DNA of 64,000 nucleotides from Xenorhabdus mauleonii. GTDB lineage: Bacteria > Pseudomonadota > Gammaproteobacteria > Enterobacterales > Enterobacteriaceae. The notes beneath the pieces are model-generated. The model made no database searches. It was given only the letters and a program-made list of their open reading frames with translations, and had not been told where the DNA came from. The translations under genes and the position numbers were made by a program. Where the stretch lies: NCBI RefSeq assembly GCF_900113945.1, contig NZ_FORG01000004.1, forward strand, positions 280,464 to 344,463. The letters run 5' to 3'. Each line of letters begins with the position of its first letter. The stretch's first letter is position 1. Below are positions 19,565 to 28,434 of the stretch, piece by piece.

Positions 19565-20584
19565 ATGCAGAAAAAATCCATCTATGTTGTTTACACCGGC
19601 GGCACAATTGGGATGCAGTACTCTCCCAACGGGTATATTCCTGTTTCCGGCCATTTACAGCAACAACTCGCCAAAATGCCCGAATTTCACCGCCCAGAAA
19701 TGCCGACATTTACGATCCGTGAACACCACCCCTTGATTGATTCTTCTGATATGAGTCCTGACGATTGGAGCGTTATCGCGGACGATATTTACCAGAATTA
19801 TCACAATTATGATGGTTTTGTTATCCTCCACGGCACAGATACCATGGCTTTCACTGCCTCAGCTTTATCATTTATGTTTGAGAACCTCAATAAGCCCGTC
19901 ATTGTGACAGGGTCACAAATACCTTTAGAGGCTCTGCGGTCTGATGGCCAAACAAATCTGCTTAACGCGCTTTATCTTGCAGCCAATTATCCTATCAATG
20001 AAGTCAGTCTATTTTTCAGCAATAAATTATTTCGAGGGAACAGAACAATCAAAGCCCATGCTGACGGTTTTGATGCTTTCTCCTCCCCTAACTGCTCGCC
20101 CTTGATGGAAGCCGGAATCAATATCCGAACCTTCAAGACAACGCCCATACCTGCCAGTCATAACGCATTCGCGGTAAACCCAATCACATCACAGCCTATT
20201 GGTGTTGTGACCATTTATCCGGGATTATCCAGCCAAGTGGTTGAAAATATCCTGATGCAACCCGTCAAGGCATTAATTTTACGTTCATATGGCGTCGGCA
20301 ACGCGCCTCAATGCAGCGCGTTGTTGAAAACATTAAAGGATGCAACTGAACGGGGGATCATCGTGATTAATTTGACGCAATGTATTTCCGGCAGAGTCAA
20401 CATGGGGGGCTACGCAACAGGTCATTCTCTGGCAGCGTCAGGTGTAATTAGTGGTTATGACATGACATTCGAAGCCACTTTGACAAAATTGCATTATCTC
20501 CTGAGCCAATCTTATGCACCTGAAGAAATTCGCCACCTGATGCAACAAAATCTGCGTGGAGAACTGAGCTATTCCGATGAATAA
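19565..20584 (+). CDS. ansA: L-asparaginase I (cytoplasmic)
   Basis: Hydrolyses asparagine to aspartate and ammonia; the type I enzyme is cytoplasmic and low-affinity. The start MQKKSIYVVYTGGTIGM follows AGG at a suitable distance and gives 339 residues, close to E. coli AnsA. An ATG four codons upstream (19553) is possible. The catalytic Thr14 is in YTGGTIG, and the second Thr-Asp pair is in LHGTDTMAFTA. The substrate-binding Ser/Asp and Lys segments follow (IDSSDMSPDDW, NRTIKAHADG). It is followed 32 bases later by pncA, as in E. coli. Confidence 0.96.
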   Translation: MQKKSIYVVYTGGTIGMQYSPNGYIPVSGHLQQQLAKMPEFHRPEMPTFTIREHHPLIDSSDMSPDDWSVIADDIYQNYHNYDGFVILHGTDTMAFTASALSFMFENLNKPVIVTGSQIPLEALRSDGQTNLLNALYLAANYPINEVSLFFSNKLFRGNRTIKAHADGFDAFSSPNCSPLMEAGINIRTFKTTPIPASHNAFAVNPITSQPIGVVTIYPGLSSQVVENILMQPVKALILRSYGVGNAPQCSALLKTLKDATERGIIVINLTQCISGRVNMGGYATGHSLAASGVISGYDMTFEATLTKLHYLLSQSYAPEEIRHLMQQNLRGELSYSDE

Positions 20585-20616
20585 CAAAATGTCAGTAAGA
20601 GTATAAATCGAGGAAT

Positions 20617-21270
20617 ATGATGAAAACCGCATTAATACTTATCGATTTGCAAAATGATTTCTGTACTGGGGGGGCGCTGGCCGTCAAAGAAAGTGATGAC
20701 GTCATCAAAACCGCAAATGAAGTTATTGCTCTATGTCAGAACCGCCATGACGGAGATAAAAATATCGCGATTATTGCAAGTCAGGATTGGCATCCGGCAA
20801 ATCACATGAGCTTTGCAGTCAATTCCGGGCAACCAGTTGGCGAGTTGGGCGAACTTAACGGTATTCCCCAAGTGTGGTGGCCGGTACATTGTGTCCAAGG
20901 CCAATTTGGCGCAGAGTTTCATCCGGCATTGAATCAATCCGCCATTCAGGAAGTTTTCCGCAAAGGAGAAAATCCCCAGTTGGATAGTTACAGTGCCTTC
21001 TTCGATAATGATCATCAAAGTAAAACGCGTTTGCATGAGTGGCTGACAGAGCAGAAAATACAGCGGCTGCTTGTATTGGGCATAGCAACAGATTATTGCG
21101 TCAAATTCACAGTGCTTGATGCTCTGATGTTGGGTTATGAAACCTATGTCATTGTTGATGGTTGCCGTGGTGTTAATATTCAGGCTGATGACAGCAAACA
21201 CGCATTAGAAGAGATGGCGGCTAAAGGGGCTAAGTTAATTTCGCAAAACGAAGTCACTTCGATTTTATAA
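20617..21270 (+). CDS. pncA: Nicotinamidase
   Basis: Deamidates nicotinamide to nicotinate in NAD salvage. The catalytic triad is visible as Asp10 (LILIDLQNDF), the Lys in FRKGENP and Cys161 (GIATDYCVKF). The metal-binding segment SQDWHPANHMSF is intact. The 217 residues are typical. Two adjacent ATG codons (20617, 20620) are possible; the second is better spaced from GAGGA. Co-transcription with ansA is likely from the 32-base gap. Confidence 0.96.
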   Translation: MMKTALILIDLQNDFCTGGALAVKESDDVIKTANEVIALCQNRHDGDKNIAIIASQDWHPANHMSFAVNSGQPVGELGELNGIPQVWWPVHCVQGQFGAEFHPALNQSAIQEVFRKGENPQLDSYSAFFDNDHQSKTRLHEWLTEQKIQRLLVLGIATDYCVKFTVLDALMLGYETYVIVDGCRGVNIQADDSKHALEEMAAKGAKLISQNEVTSIL

Positions 21271-21326
21271 CCGGTGAACGATTAATTCCTGCGGATTATG
21301 AGGTTGCGCCAAGGTGGCAAAAGAGC

Positions 21327-21353
21327 GGCAAATTCGTTTCTGACGAATTTGCC
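21327..21353. repeat. Perfect 10-bp intergenic hairpin after pncA
   Basis: GGCAAATTCG-TTTCTGA-CGAATTTGCC lies in the pncA-yeaC gap. No T-run follows, so it is not a standard terminator. It lies within a GC-richer patch (21271-21425) that also contains GGAGCATCAATAGCCGT, similar to GGGAGTATCGATAGCCGT inside the 59.4-kb repeat. Confidence 0.45.
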
Positions 21354-21432
21354 CGATCAAAGATTGGCCCTCGGTAATGAGCCGCAGCTTCTTGTTAATC
21401 CCGCCGGAGCATCAATAGCCGTCGCTTGCTGA

Positions 21433-21714
21433 TTAATCTTCTGATTGAGGTTTTAGTTTAAAGACTATTTCAGATTGGAATGTGGCCTTCAATTCTTGTT
21501 TACTTTTTACCTTGATTTGGCCATCCACACCAATCGTCATATGTTCAGGATCGTGATTATGCTTGGCCTGCCAAAGCATCACCGCCTGTAGACTGTATTC
21601 TTTCTGTTCTGGCGTAAGCGGTACACCATCTTGCCATTTACCCAATTCAACAGCCTGAGCCAAGCGCTGATAAATTTCTGGCGTCATTGCGGCGAGTAAA
21701 TCATCCAACTTCAT
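21433..21714 (-). CDS. yeaC: DUF1315 family protein YeaC
   Basis: Small conserved gammaproteobacterial protein of unknown function, 93 residues. It is recognised by the pattern MKLDDLLAAMTPEIYQRL, AVELGKWQDGVPLTPEQK, VMLWQAKHN and HMTIGVDGQI. It has no signal peptide or membrane segment. Its position next to msrB and gapA matches the E. coli yeaC-msrB-gapA-yeaD order, which supports the identity. Confidence 0.93.
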   Translation of the reverse strand: MKLDDLLAAMTPEIYQRLAQAVELGKWQDGVPLTPEQKEYSLQAVMLWQAKHNHDPEHMTIGVDGQIKVKSKQELKATFQSEIVFKLKPQSED

Positions 21715-21965
21715 CGGTATTTCCTTAGCGGCTATATGCTATTTTCTTACGTTACAAATTTACCTGATAAATCTGCGTGTTGATACTGCATTATATTCGT
21801 GTATTTGACATTGCCACAAATGAGCATACTGCTGAATGGCATTTAGCTGAATCGTTTCTGTTTTATATATTCTTCGTTATATATTCCCACTTCGAGGGCA
21901 AATTTAATGATTCAGACAAACTCAACACGCATCAATCTAAAACTAATTTTCTATTCTTTCAAAAA

Positions 21966-22379
21966 CTAGCCTTCTGTTTTTTCACCCGTTTCTTCATCGA
22001 TAAAACTCAGTGAAGCTGAATTAATGCAAAAACGCTCACCTGTTGGTTTAGGACCATCGGGAAAAACATGGCCTAAATGTGCCTGACAATGGCTGCAACG
22101 CACTTCTATCCGATGCATATTATGGCTGTAATCATCAAGGTAAGTAATGGATTCATTACTGATAGGCTGATAGAAACTCGGCCATCCACACCCAGAATCA
22201 AATTTAGTTTCAGAAACGAATAACGGTTGATGGCAACACAGGCAATGGTAAATACCACTTTTTTTGTTGTGCAATAATTTCCCTGAAAACGGAGGTTCAG
22301 TGCCTGCTTCTTGCGTAACATGACGTTGCGTTGAATTAAGCTTTTCTATAGAAAGGGAAATATTTTGACTCTTAATCAT
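21966..22379 (-). CDS. msrB: Peptide methionine (R)-S-oxide reductase
   Basis: Repairs the R-epimer of methionine sulfoxide in oxidised proteins. I start at the ATG giving MIKSQNISL (137 residues, as in E. coli) because AGGTGG lies 5 bases upstream; a GTG three codons earlier overlaps that site. The zinc ligands are C46/C49 and the later CSHC pair. The catalytic Cys is in [11 protein letters not shown], and the [12 protein letters not shown] motif is intact. It is divergent from gapA across a control region with a perfect-core CRP site. Confidence 0.97.
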   Translation of the reverse strand: MIKSQNISLSIEKLNSTQRHVTQEAGTEPPFSGKLLHNKKSGIYHCLCCHQPLFVSETKFDSGCGWPSFYQPISNESITYLDDYSHNMHRIEVRCSHCQAHLGHVFPDGPKPTGERFCINSASLSFIDEETGEKTEG

Positions 22380-22498
22380 AATAACCACCTTTTAAGGCCG
22401 GTATTTTCAATAAAAAATCATCGAAAACAACAAAAAATTAACATCTAAATGATAAAAGCCATTCTAACCCATTCAACACAGTAATTTGCCTTACTAAT

Positions 22499-22514
22499 TG
22501 TGATAAATCTCACA
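22499..22514. promoter_or_regulatory. CRP binding site (perfect core)
   Basis: TGTGATAAATCTCACA has the exact TGTGA-N6-TCACA core with AATT and TATC flanks. It is 223 bases upstream of the gapA start and 120 upstream of msrB. Which gene it controls cannot be told from the sequence. Confidence 0.8.
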
Positions 22515-22616
22515 TATCTAACCGATGGTAACTTTAAATATCTCCTGATACCCCGATAATGATGTGCGTAGAGCTTGTACCAGCTGTACAACAAGCGTTC
22601 ATATGGGGGTTATTAA

Positions 22617-23717
<1,101 letters not shown>

Positions 23718-23756
23718 TTGAGTTTAATCCCCCGAATTGTGGGTATGATCGACATC

Positions 23757-23791
23757 CAAAAGCCATCTGCATAAGATGGCTTTTATGTTTC
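23757..23791 (+). terminator. Rho-independent terminator after gapA
   Basis: An AAAAGCCATCT-GCAT-AGATGGCTTTT hairpin with a short T-rich tail, 40 bases after the stop. Confidence 0.85.
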
Positions 23792-23918
23792 TATTTCACA
23801 AATGTCTATTTTCAAAAGATTAAGCTATTCTTGAACCTTGCTTCAACTGTCAATTCAGAAAACGCAGCCAACAGAGCTGTAATTTAAAAGGCGAAGAGCA
23901 TACATAAGGTTATGACAG

Positions 23919-24818
23919 ATGCTTGATAAAATTTTCTCATTACCGGTTGCAGAACAGATATCCCCTTACATCAGTCAACGGAATATGGGTGATTTTCCAT
24001 TGATTGTTGTTTCACATCCCAAGGCCCGCGGTGCAATCAGCATTCAGGGAGCACACCTTATTGCATGGCAACCCAGCGGTGAGAAGCCTGTCTTGTGGTT
24101 AAGCGATAACACAGCATTCAATTCGGGTACCCCCATTCGTGGCGGCATTCCCATTTGCTGGCCCTGGTTTGGTTCATCTACTGCGCCCAGCCACGGATTT
24201 GCACGCATCATGCCGTGGGAATTCAAGGCGCATCATGAAAATCAAAATGGCGTGCTTTTAACATTCACTTTACAGGATAATGACTTTACCCATAAGTTAT
24301 GGCCGCATGAATTTACGCTGATTGCGCGTTTTAAATTAGGGGAAACCTGCGAAGTAGAATTGGAGTCTCATGGGGAATATGAGGCTACCGCTGCCCTTCA
24401 CTCTTATCTGAATATCAGCGATATCGATCAAATTCAGGTCAGTGGGCTTGGTGATCATTTCCTTGATTCTGTTTCTGGCAAAGAACAGAGCCTCCATGAA
24501 GATTTAGTTTTTAAAGAACGTATCGATCGCATCTATACCCAGCCGGACGATTTTAGCCTGCTCAGAGATCCTTTGTGGAAACGTACAATTGAAATGCACC
24601 ACTATCACCACAGTGATGTAGTGTGTTGGAATCCGGGCGCTGCCCTTTCCAGCAGCATGGAAGATATGGGCAAAGCCGGTTATAAGAATATGGCGTGTAT
24701 CGAAACCGCACGTATCAATAACCCAATGCAACCTAAGAATAATAATCCTGACAGACTTTCGGTTATTATCCGATGCCGCAAAATGTCTGATAGTTCTTCA
24801 TTGAATACAGATGGATGA
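23919..24818 (+). CDS. yeaD: D-hexose-6-phosphate mutarotase YeaD
   Basis: Aldose 1-epimerase-like enzyme thought to interconvert anomers of glucose-6-phosphate and related sugars. The 299 residues show the family pattern: IQGAHLIAWQP, GTPIRGGIPICWPWFG, the catalytic His in SHGFARIMPW and the Glu in CIETARINNP. No signal peptide is seen, so it is cytoplasmic. It follows gapA as in E. coli but has its own intergenic space after the gapA terminator. The start is ATG; the ribosome site is weak. Confidence 0.95.
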   Translation: MLDKIFSLPVAEQISPYISQRNMGDFPLIVVSHPKARGAISIQGAHLIAWQPSGEKPVLWLSDNTAFNSGTPIRGGIPICWPWFGSSTAPSHGFARIMPWEFKAHHENQNGVLLTFTLQDNDFTHKLWPHEFTLIARFKLGETCEVELESHGEYEATAALHSYLNISDIDQIQVSGLGDHFLDSVSGKEQSLHEDLVFKERIDRIYTQPDDFSLLRDPLWKRTIEMHHYHHSDVVCWNPGAALSSSMEDMGKAGYKNMACIETARINNPMQPKNNNPDRLSVIIRCRKMSDSSSLNTDG

Positions 24819-24841
24819 ATGCAGATCGACAGAATTGAAAT

Positions 24842-24896
24842 AACGAAAAGCTGAACTCTGCCGTACTAATTTCCGTTCAGCTTTTCGTTTTATTGA
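24842..24896. terminator. Bidirectional terminator between yeaD and dadX
   Basis: A perfect 15-bp stem, AACGAAAAGCTGAAC / GTTCAGCTTTTCGTT, with an 18-base loop and T-rich exit. It lies between convergent genes. Confidence 0.8.
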
Positions 24897-24910
24897 AAAA
24901 TCGCCAGGGA

Positions 24911-25978
24911 TTAAATCACCGTTACCGGAACTCGTTTTGTCAGAGCACACAATAGCTCATAACCAATAGTTCCAGCTGATTCTGCCACTTCATCAACAGG
25001 TAAATTTTCTCCCCACAACTCAACAACGCTGCCGAGATTTGCATGCGGGCATGGTGTTAAATCAACGGTTAGCATATCCATAGAGATAGCACCCAATAGT
25101 TGGGTACGAACGCCATCAACTATGACAGGCGTTCCGGTCGGCGCATGTCGTGGATATCCATCCGCATAACCACAGGCAACTGTACCGACACGCATGGTTT
25201 GTTTAGTTGTATAACGGCTGCCATAGCCAATTTTTTTCCCTTCCGGAAGTTCGTGAACAGCGATGATTTCACTCTGTAGCGTCATCGCTGGTTTCAACCC
25301 AACATCCGCAATATCCCGCCATTTTCCGCTGGGGGATGCCCCATAAAGCACAATCCCTGTTCTGACCCAATCTTTGAGCGTGCTCGGGTGCCACAAGACA
25401 GCGCCCGAATTTGCCAGACAATGAGGAAGCGACTCCATTTTCAATTGCTCAATAATCGCCATTTGCTCATCAATGCCCACTTCATTATCTGAATTGGCAA
25501 AATGGCTCATCAGCGTCACTGAATTGATATTTTTAATCCCTTTTGCCCTTGCTACGACCAGTGGATACTCGTCTGGCGTAAAACCCAACCGATTCATTCC
25601 GCTATTGAGTTTCAAATAAATATCAATGGGTTTATCCAAGTGCGCTTTTTCTATCGCCTCAAGTTGCCAATTACTGTGCACTGCGGGCGTCAGGGCATAT
25701 TCATTGACAATCTGCAAATCCGACAACTTAAAAAAACCTTCCAGTAGCAGGATTGGCCCTTGCCAGCCATTTCCCCGCAGATAAATAGCTTCATCCATGT
25801 CAAGCAATGCAAAACCATCTGTCTGCATGAGTGATTGCCATATTCTGTCCAATCCATGCCCATAGGCATTTGCTTTCACTACCGACCAAATTTTACTGCC
25901 ACAAGCTTTTTGACGAATAACAGCCAGATTATGGCGAAATGCATCAAGGCTGATTGTCGCCAAGATAGGACGTGGCAT
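24911..25978 (-). CDS. dadX: Alanine racemase, catabolic
   Basis: PLP enzyme interconverting L- and D-alanine. The PLP-binding Lys35 lies in SVVKANAYGHG and the opposite catalytic Tyr in KKIGYGSRYTT (about 253). Other family motifs are LNSGMNRLGF, GYADGYPRHAPTGTPV and AISMDMLTVDLT. The 355 residues match DadX. It lies 24 bases downstream of dadA, so it is the catabolic isozyme: DadX supplies D-alanine to DadA. Whether a second, anabolic alr exists elsewhere cannot be seen here. Confidence 0.95.
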   Translation of the reverse strand: MPRPILATISLDAFRHNLAVIRQKACGSKIWSVVKANAYGHGLDRIWQSLMQTDGFALLDMDEAIYLRGNGWQGPILLLEGFFKLSDLQIVNEYALTPAVHSNWQLEAIEKAHLDKPIDIYLKLNSGMNRLGFTPDEYPLVVARAKGIKNINSVTLMSHFANSDNEVGIDEQMAIIEQLKMESLPHCLANSGAVLWHPSTLKDWVRTGIVLYGASPSGKWRDIADVGLKPAMTLQSEIIAVHELPEGKKIGYGSRYTTKQTMRVGTVACGYADGYPRHAPTGTPVIVDGVRTQLLGAISMDMLTVDLTPCPHANLGSVVELWGENLPVDEVAESAGTIGYELLCALTKRVPVTVI

Positions 25979-26002
25979 AACGACCCCTTCTTATTAATTT
26001 AC

Positions 26003-27304
26003 TTATGCCGTATGAAAATTAGGCTTCATTGGAAGCACTTTTATATTGAATCCGTCGATGTATCTGAAAACAGAGAGATCATCGGCGGCGATATCTGTTT
26101 TTTTGCCAGAAATTAAATCAGCCAACAATTTTCCTGACCCACAAGCCATTGTCCAACCTAGTGTGCCATGTCCGGTGTTCAGGTAAAGATTCGAATATTT
26201 CGTCGGGCCGACAATCGGTGTGCCATCCGGAGTCATGGGGCGCAACCCCGTCCAAAACTCAGCTTCCGCCACATTACCGCCATTGCGGTAAAGATCTTCC
26301 ACCACCATTGTCAGTGTGTCACAGCGATTCTGGGGAATATTCAGATTAAAACCCACGACTTCGGCCATGCCACCGACACGAATGCGATTATCAAAGCGAG
26401 TAATAGCAATTTTATAAGTTTCATCCAACACCGTCGAAACTGGCGCTTTGGATTCATCGACAACCGGCATAGTCAATGAATAACCTTTCAATGGATAAAC
26501 CGGGATCTTGACGAGATCTTTCAAAATGCTGGTAGAGTATGCACCCATTGCCACTACATACCTATCCGCAGTCATGATGCCATCATCACATTGGATACCT
26601 GTGATTTTTTCCCCATCAACCAAAATCTGTTTAACCTGCTTGTTATAGATAAACTTCACCCCGCTCTCTTCTGCCATTTTTGCCAATGTTTTGGTAAAAA
26701 TCTGGCAATCCCCTGTTTCATCATTCGGGAGTTGTAGCCCTCCCGTCAATTTATGGGCGCTGTGGGCAAGTGCAGGTTCCACTTTTGCCAATTGATCAGC
26801 CGTCAGTAATTGATAAGGAACACCCTCCTGTTCCAGCACTTTGATGTCATTTGCGGCGTTATCAAATTGCTTGGCAGTTCTGAACAGTTGCAGGGTTCCT
26901 CCCTGACGCCCTTCATACTGAATGCCGGTATCCAGCCTTAATTGTTTAATGCAATCCCGACTGTATTCAGCCAAACGCACCATTCTGCTTTTATTCATTG
27001 CGTAGTGGCTTGCATCGCAATTAAGCAGCATTTGCCACATCCAACGTAATTGAAACAACGAACCATCAGGGCGAATAGCCAAAGGGGCATGGCGCTGGAA
27101 CATCCACTTAATTGCTTTCAGTGGGATCCCCGGCGCTCCCCAAGGGGTGGCATACCCTGGTGATATTTGACCTGCATTACTGGCGCTGGTTTCTTCAGCT
27201 GCACTATTCTGGCGATCGATTACCGTAACTTCATGCCCTTCTTGCGCGAGATACCAAGCACTGGTTACGCCAATAACGCCACTACCTAAAATAAGGACTT
27301 TCAT
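26003..27304 (-). CDS. dadA: D-amino acid dehydrogenase, small subunit
   Basis: FAD-dependent, membrane-associated dehydrogenase that oxidises D-alanine to pyruvate and feeds electrons to the respiratory chain. The 433 residues begin with the dinucleotide-binding motif [19 protein letters not shown] and contain [42 protein letters not shown] and the C-terminal FAD contact [16 protein letters not shown]. It is the first gene of dadA-dadX. In E. coli this operon is controlled by Lrp and CRP; I see no convincing CRP site in the 130 bases upstream here. Confidence 0.97.
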   Translation of the reverse strand: MKVLILGSGVIGVTSAWYLAQEGHEVTVIDRQNSAAEETSASNAGQISPGYATPWGAPGIPLKAIKWMFQRHAPLAIRPDGSLFQLRWMWQMLLNCDASHYAMNKSRMVRLAEYSRDCIKQLRLDTGIQYEGRQGGTLQLFRTAKQFDNAANDIKVLEQEGVPYQLLTADQLAKVEPALAHSAHKLTGGLQLPNDETGDCQIFTKTLAKMAEESGVKFIYNKQVKQILVDGEKITGIQCDDGIMTADRYVVAMGAYSTSILKDLVKIPVYPLKGYSLTMPVVDESKAPVSTVLDETYKIAITRFDNRIRVGGMAEVVGFNLNIPQNRCDTLTMVVEDLYRNGGNVAEAEFWTGLRPMTPDGTPIVGPTKYSNLYLNTGHGTLGWTMACGSGKLLADLISGKKTDIAADDLSVFRYIDGFNIKVLPMKPNFHTA

Positions 27305-28434
27305 CCTGCCCCCTGCTAATGAGTAATATTCGCAAGCATAATATGCTGGATATAAAAATCCAATCCAGAATAATAGACTGTAACATAATTAGTCAATTTT
27401 TAGGATTTAGGTCACAATTTCATTACAAGGCGCAATTGTGAAATTCATTTAAAAAACAGGGATTTTTATAAAAATTTCATTTTAAATTATAAAATTACAT
27501 AAGTATAAAATTCTGAAAAACCCCTTTATTTTGTATGATGAAAAGAGATTTTGACGGCAAAAAAACAACATCCGATTTACATTGGAAGTTTTTATTTAAT
27601 CCATACAAACACAAATTAAAAGAATTAAATCCTGAACAAGCATAAGTTGAATAGCATTTAAATTTAAAAAATAGAATTTTACAGCTTGTGTCCATTTTTA
27701 ACGTCAAACAACTAACACGCTGAAATACAATACCGTAAATACAACTCTTGGAGTTCAGGGCATAAGGAAGTAGATATCCCTATAGTATGAAGGGTTATTG
27801 ATTGTAGGAACGGTAAAGGATGGATAAACGTTGAACAAACGTTGACGCTATACTAAACAGTAAAGAAAAAATCAATTAATAGAAAGTCATTCATTTAAAA
27901 AACAACAGTGATAATAACTTAGTAAAAATATTAAATACACTTAAGTTTAATCAAAAAAGCCACCAGCCACTTAATAACATAATTATTAGCTTTTATTTAA
28001 TGAGTTAAGATAAAAATACTTTCTGTAAAAATCCATACCAGCCAACTTGATAATATTGCCAGATAAATAGCAAGGCATCCGCTACAATTTTACACGAATT
28101 TTGCTTTTATCTAAAAACAAACTATAATTAATGGTTTATATTCTTAAAACCCCAAATCCAATCTCAAAAAGCACCTCCCTTGCACGTTATTTTTTACGCA
28201 AGAATAGCGTTTCTAAAAACCCCTTATTTAATAAATAGATACAAAATAAACATAAGAAAAAATAAAAATAAACTTATATATTTAATAAACGGAAATCATC
28301 AGCCGATTGCAAATAGTAAACATTATGCTTAACTAATCACTAGAAAATCTATCTTCATGCTTTACTCTAATTTATATGTATTCCTTGAGCTGCAAGGGGT
28401 ATGCGGTAGCTTTGAACGAGTGCAAGGTAATATC
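27305..28434. other. AT-rich region between dadA and the T6SS locus
   Basis: About 1.1 kb of low-complexity AT-rich DNA at the left border of the T6SS locus, a likely H-NS target. A 36-codon frame (27535-27645) has no ribosome site and is not called. Two direct copies of AAACGTTGA lie at ~27825-27845. A sigma-54-like motif is at 28169-28184. The last ~55 bases form a leader shared with vgrG2. Confidence 0.5.
28169..28184 (+). promoter_or_regulatory. Possible sigma-54-type promoter ahead of vgrG1
   Basis: AAGCACCTCCCTTGCA fits the TGGCAC-N5-TTGCA pattern with a correct -12 half and spacing, but only one of the two invariant G residues at -24. It is about 250 bases upstream of the vgrG1 ATG. 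No enhancer-binding activator is encoded in the locus. Confidence 0.25.

Noticed and set aside
20731..21201. 156-codon frame on the - strand
   Set aside because: Shadow of pncA, whose catalytic residues are intact on the + strand.
21327..21353. Hairpin after pncA as a terminator
   Set aside because: The stem is perfect but is followed by CGATCAAAG rather than a T-run, so it is listed as a repeat only.
27400..27450. CRP site upstream of dadA (GGTCACAATTT and CAATTGTGAAATT)
   Set aside because: Neither half-site has its partner at N6 spacing, so no site is called.
27535..27645. 36-codon + strand frame MMKRDFDGKK...
   Set aside because: No ribosome binding site and no recognised family; too short to support.
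27495..27707. 70-codon - strand frame between dadA and vgrG1
   Set aside because: Low-complexity AT-rich sequence, composition rich in Phe/Lys/Ser, no ribosome site; looks like chance.
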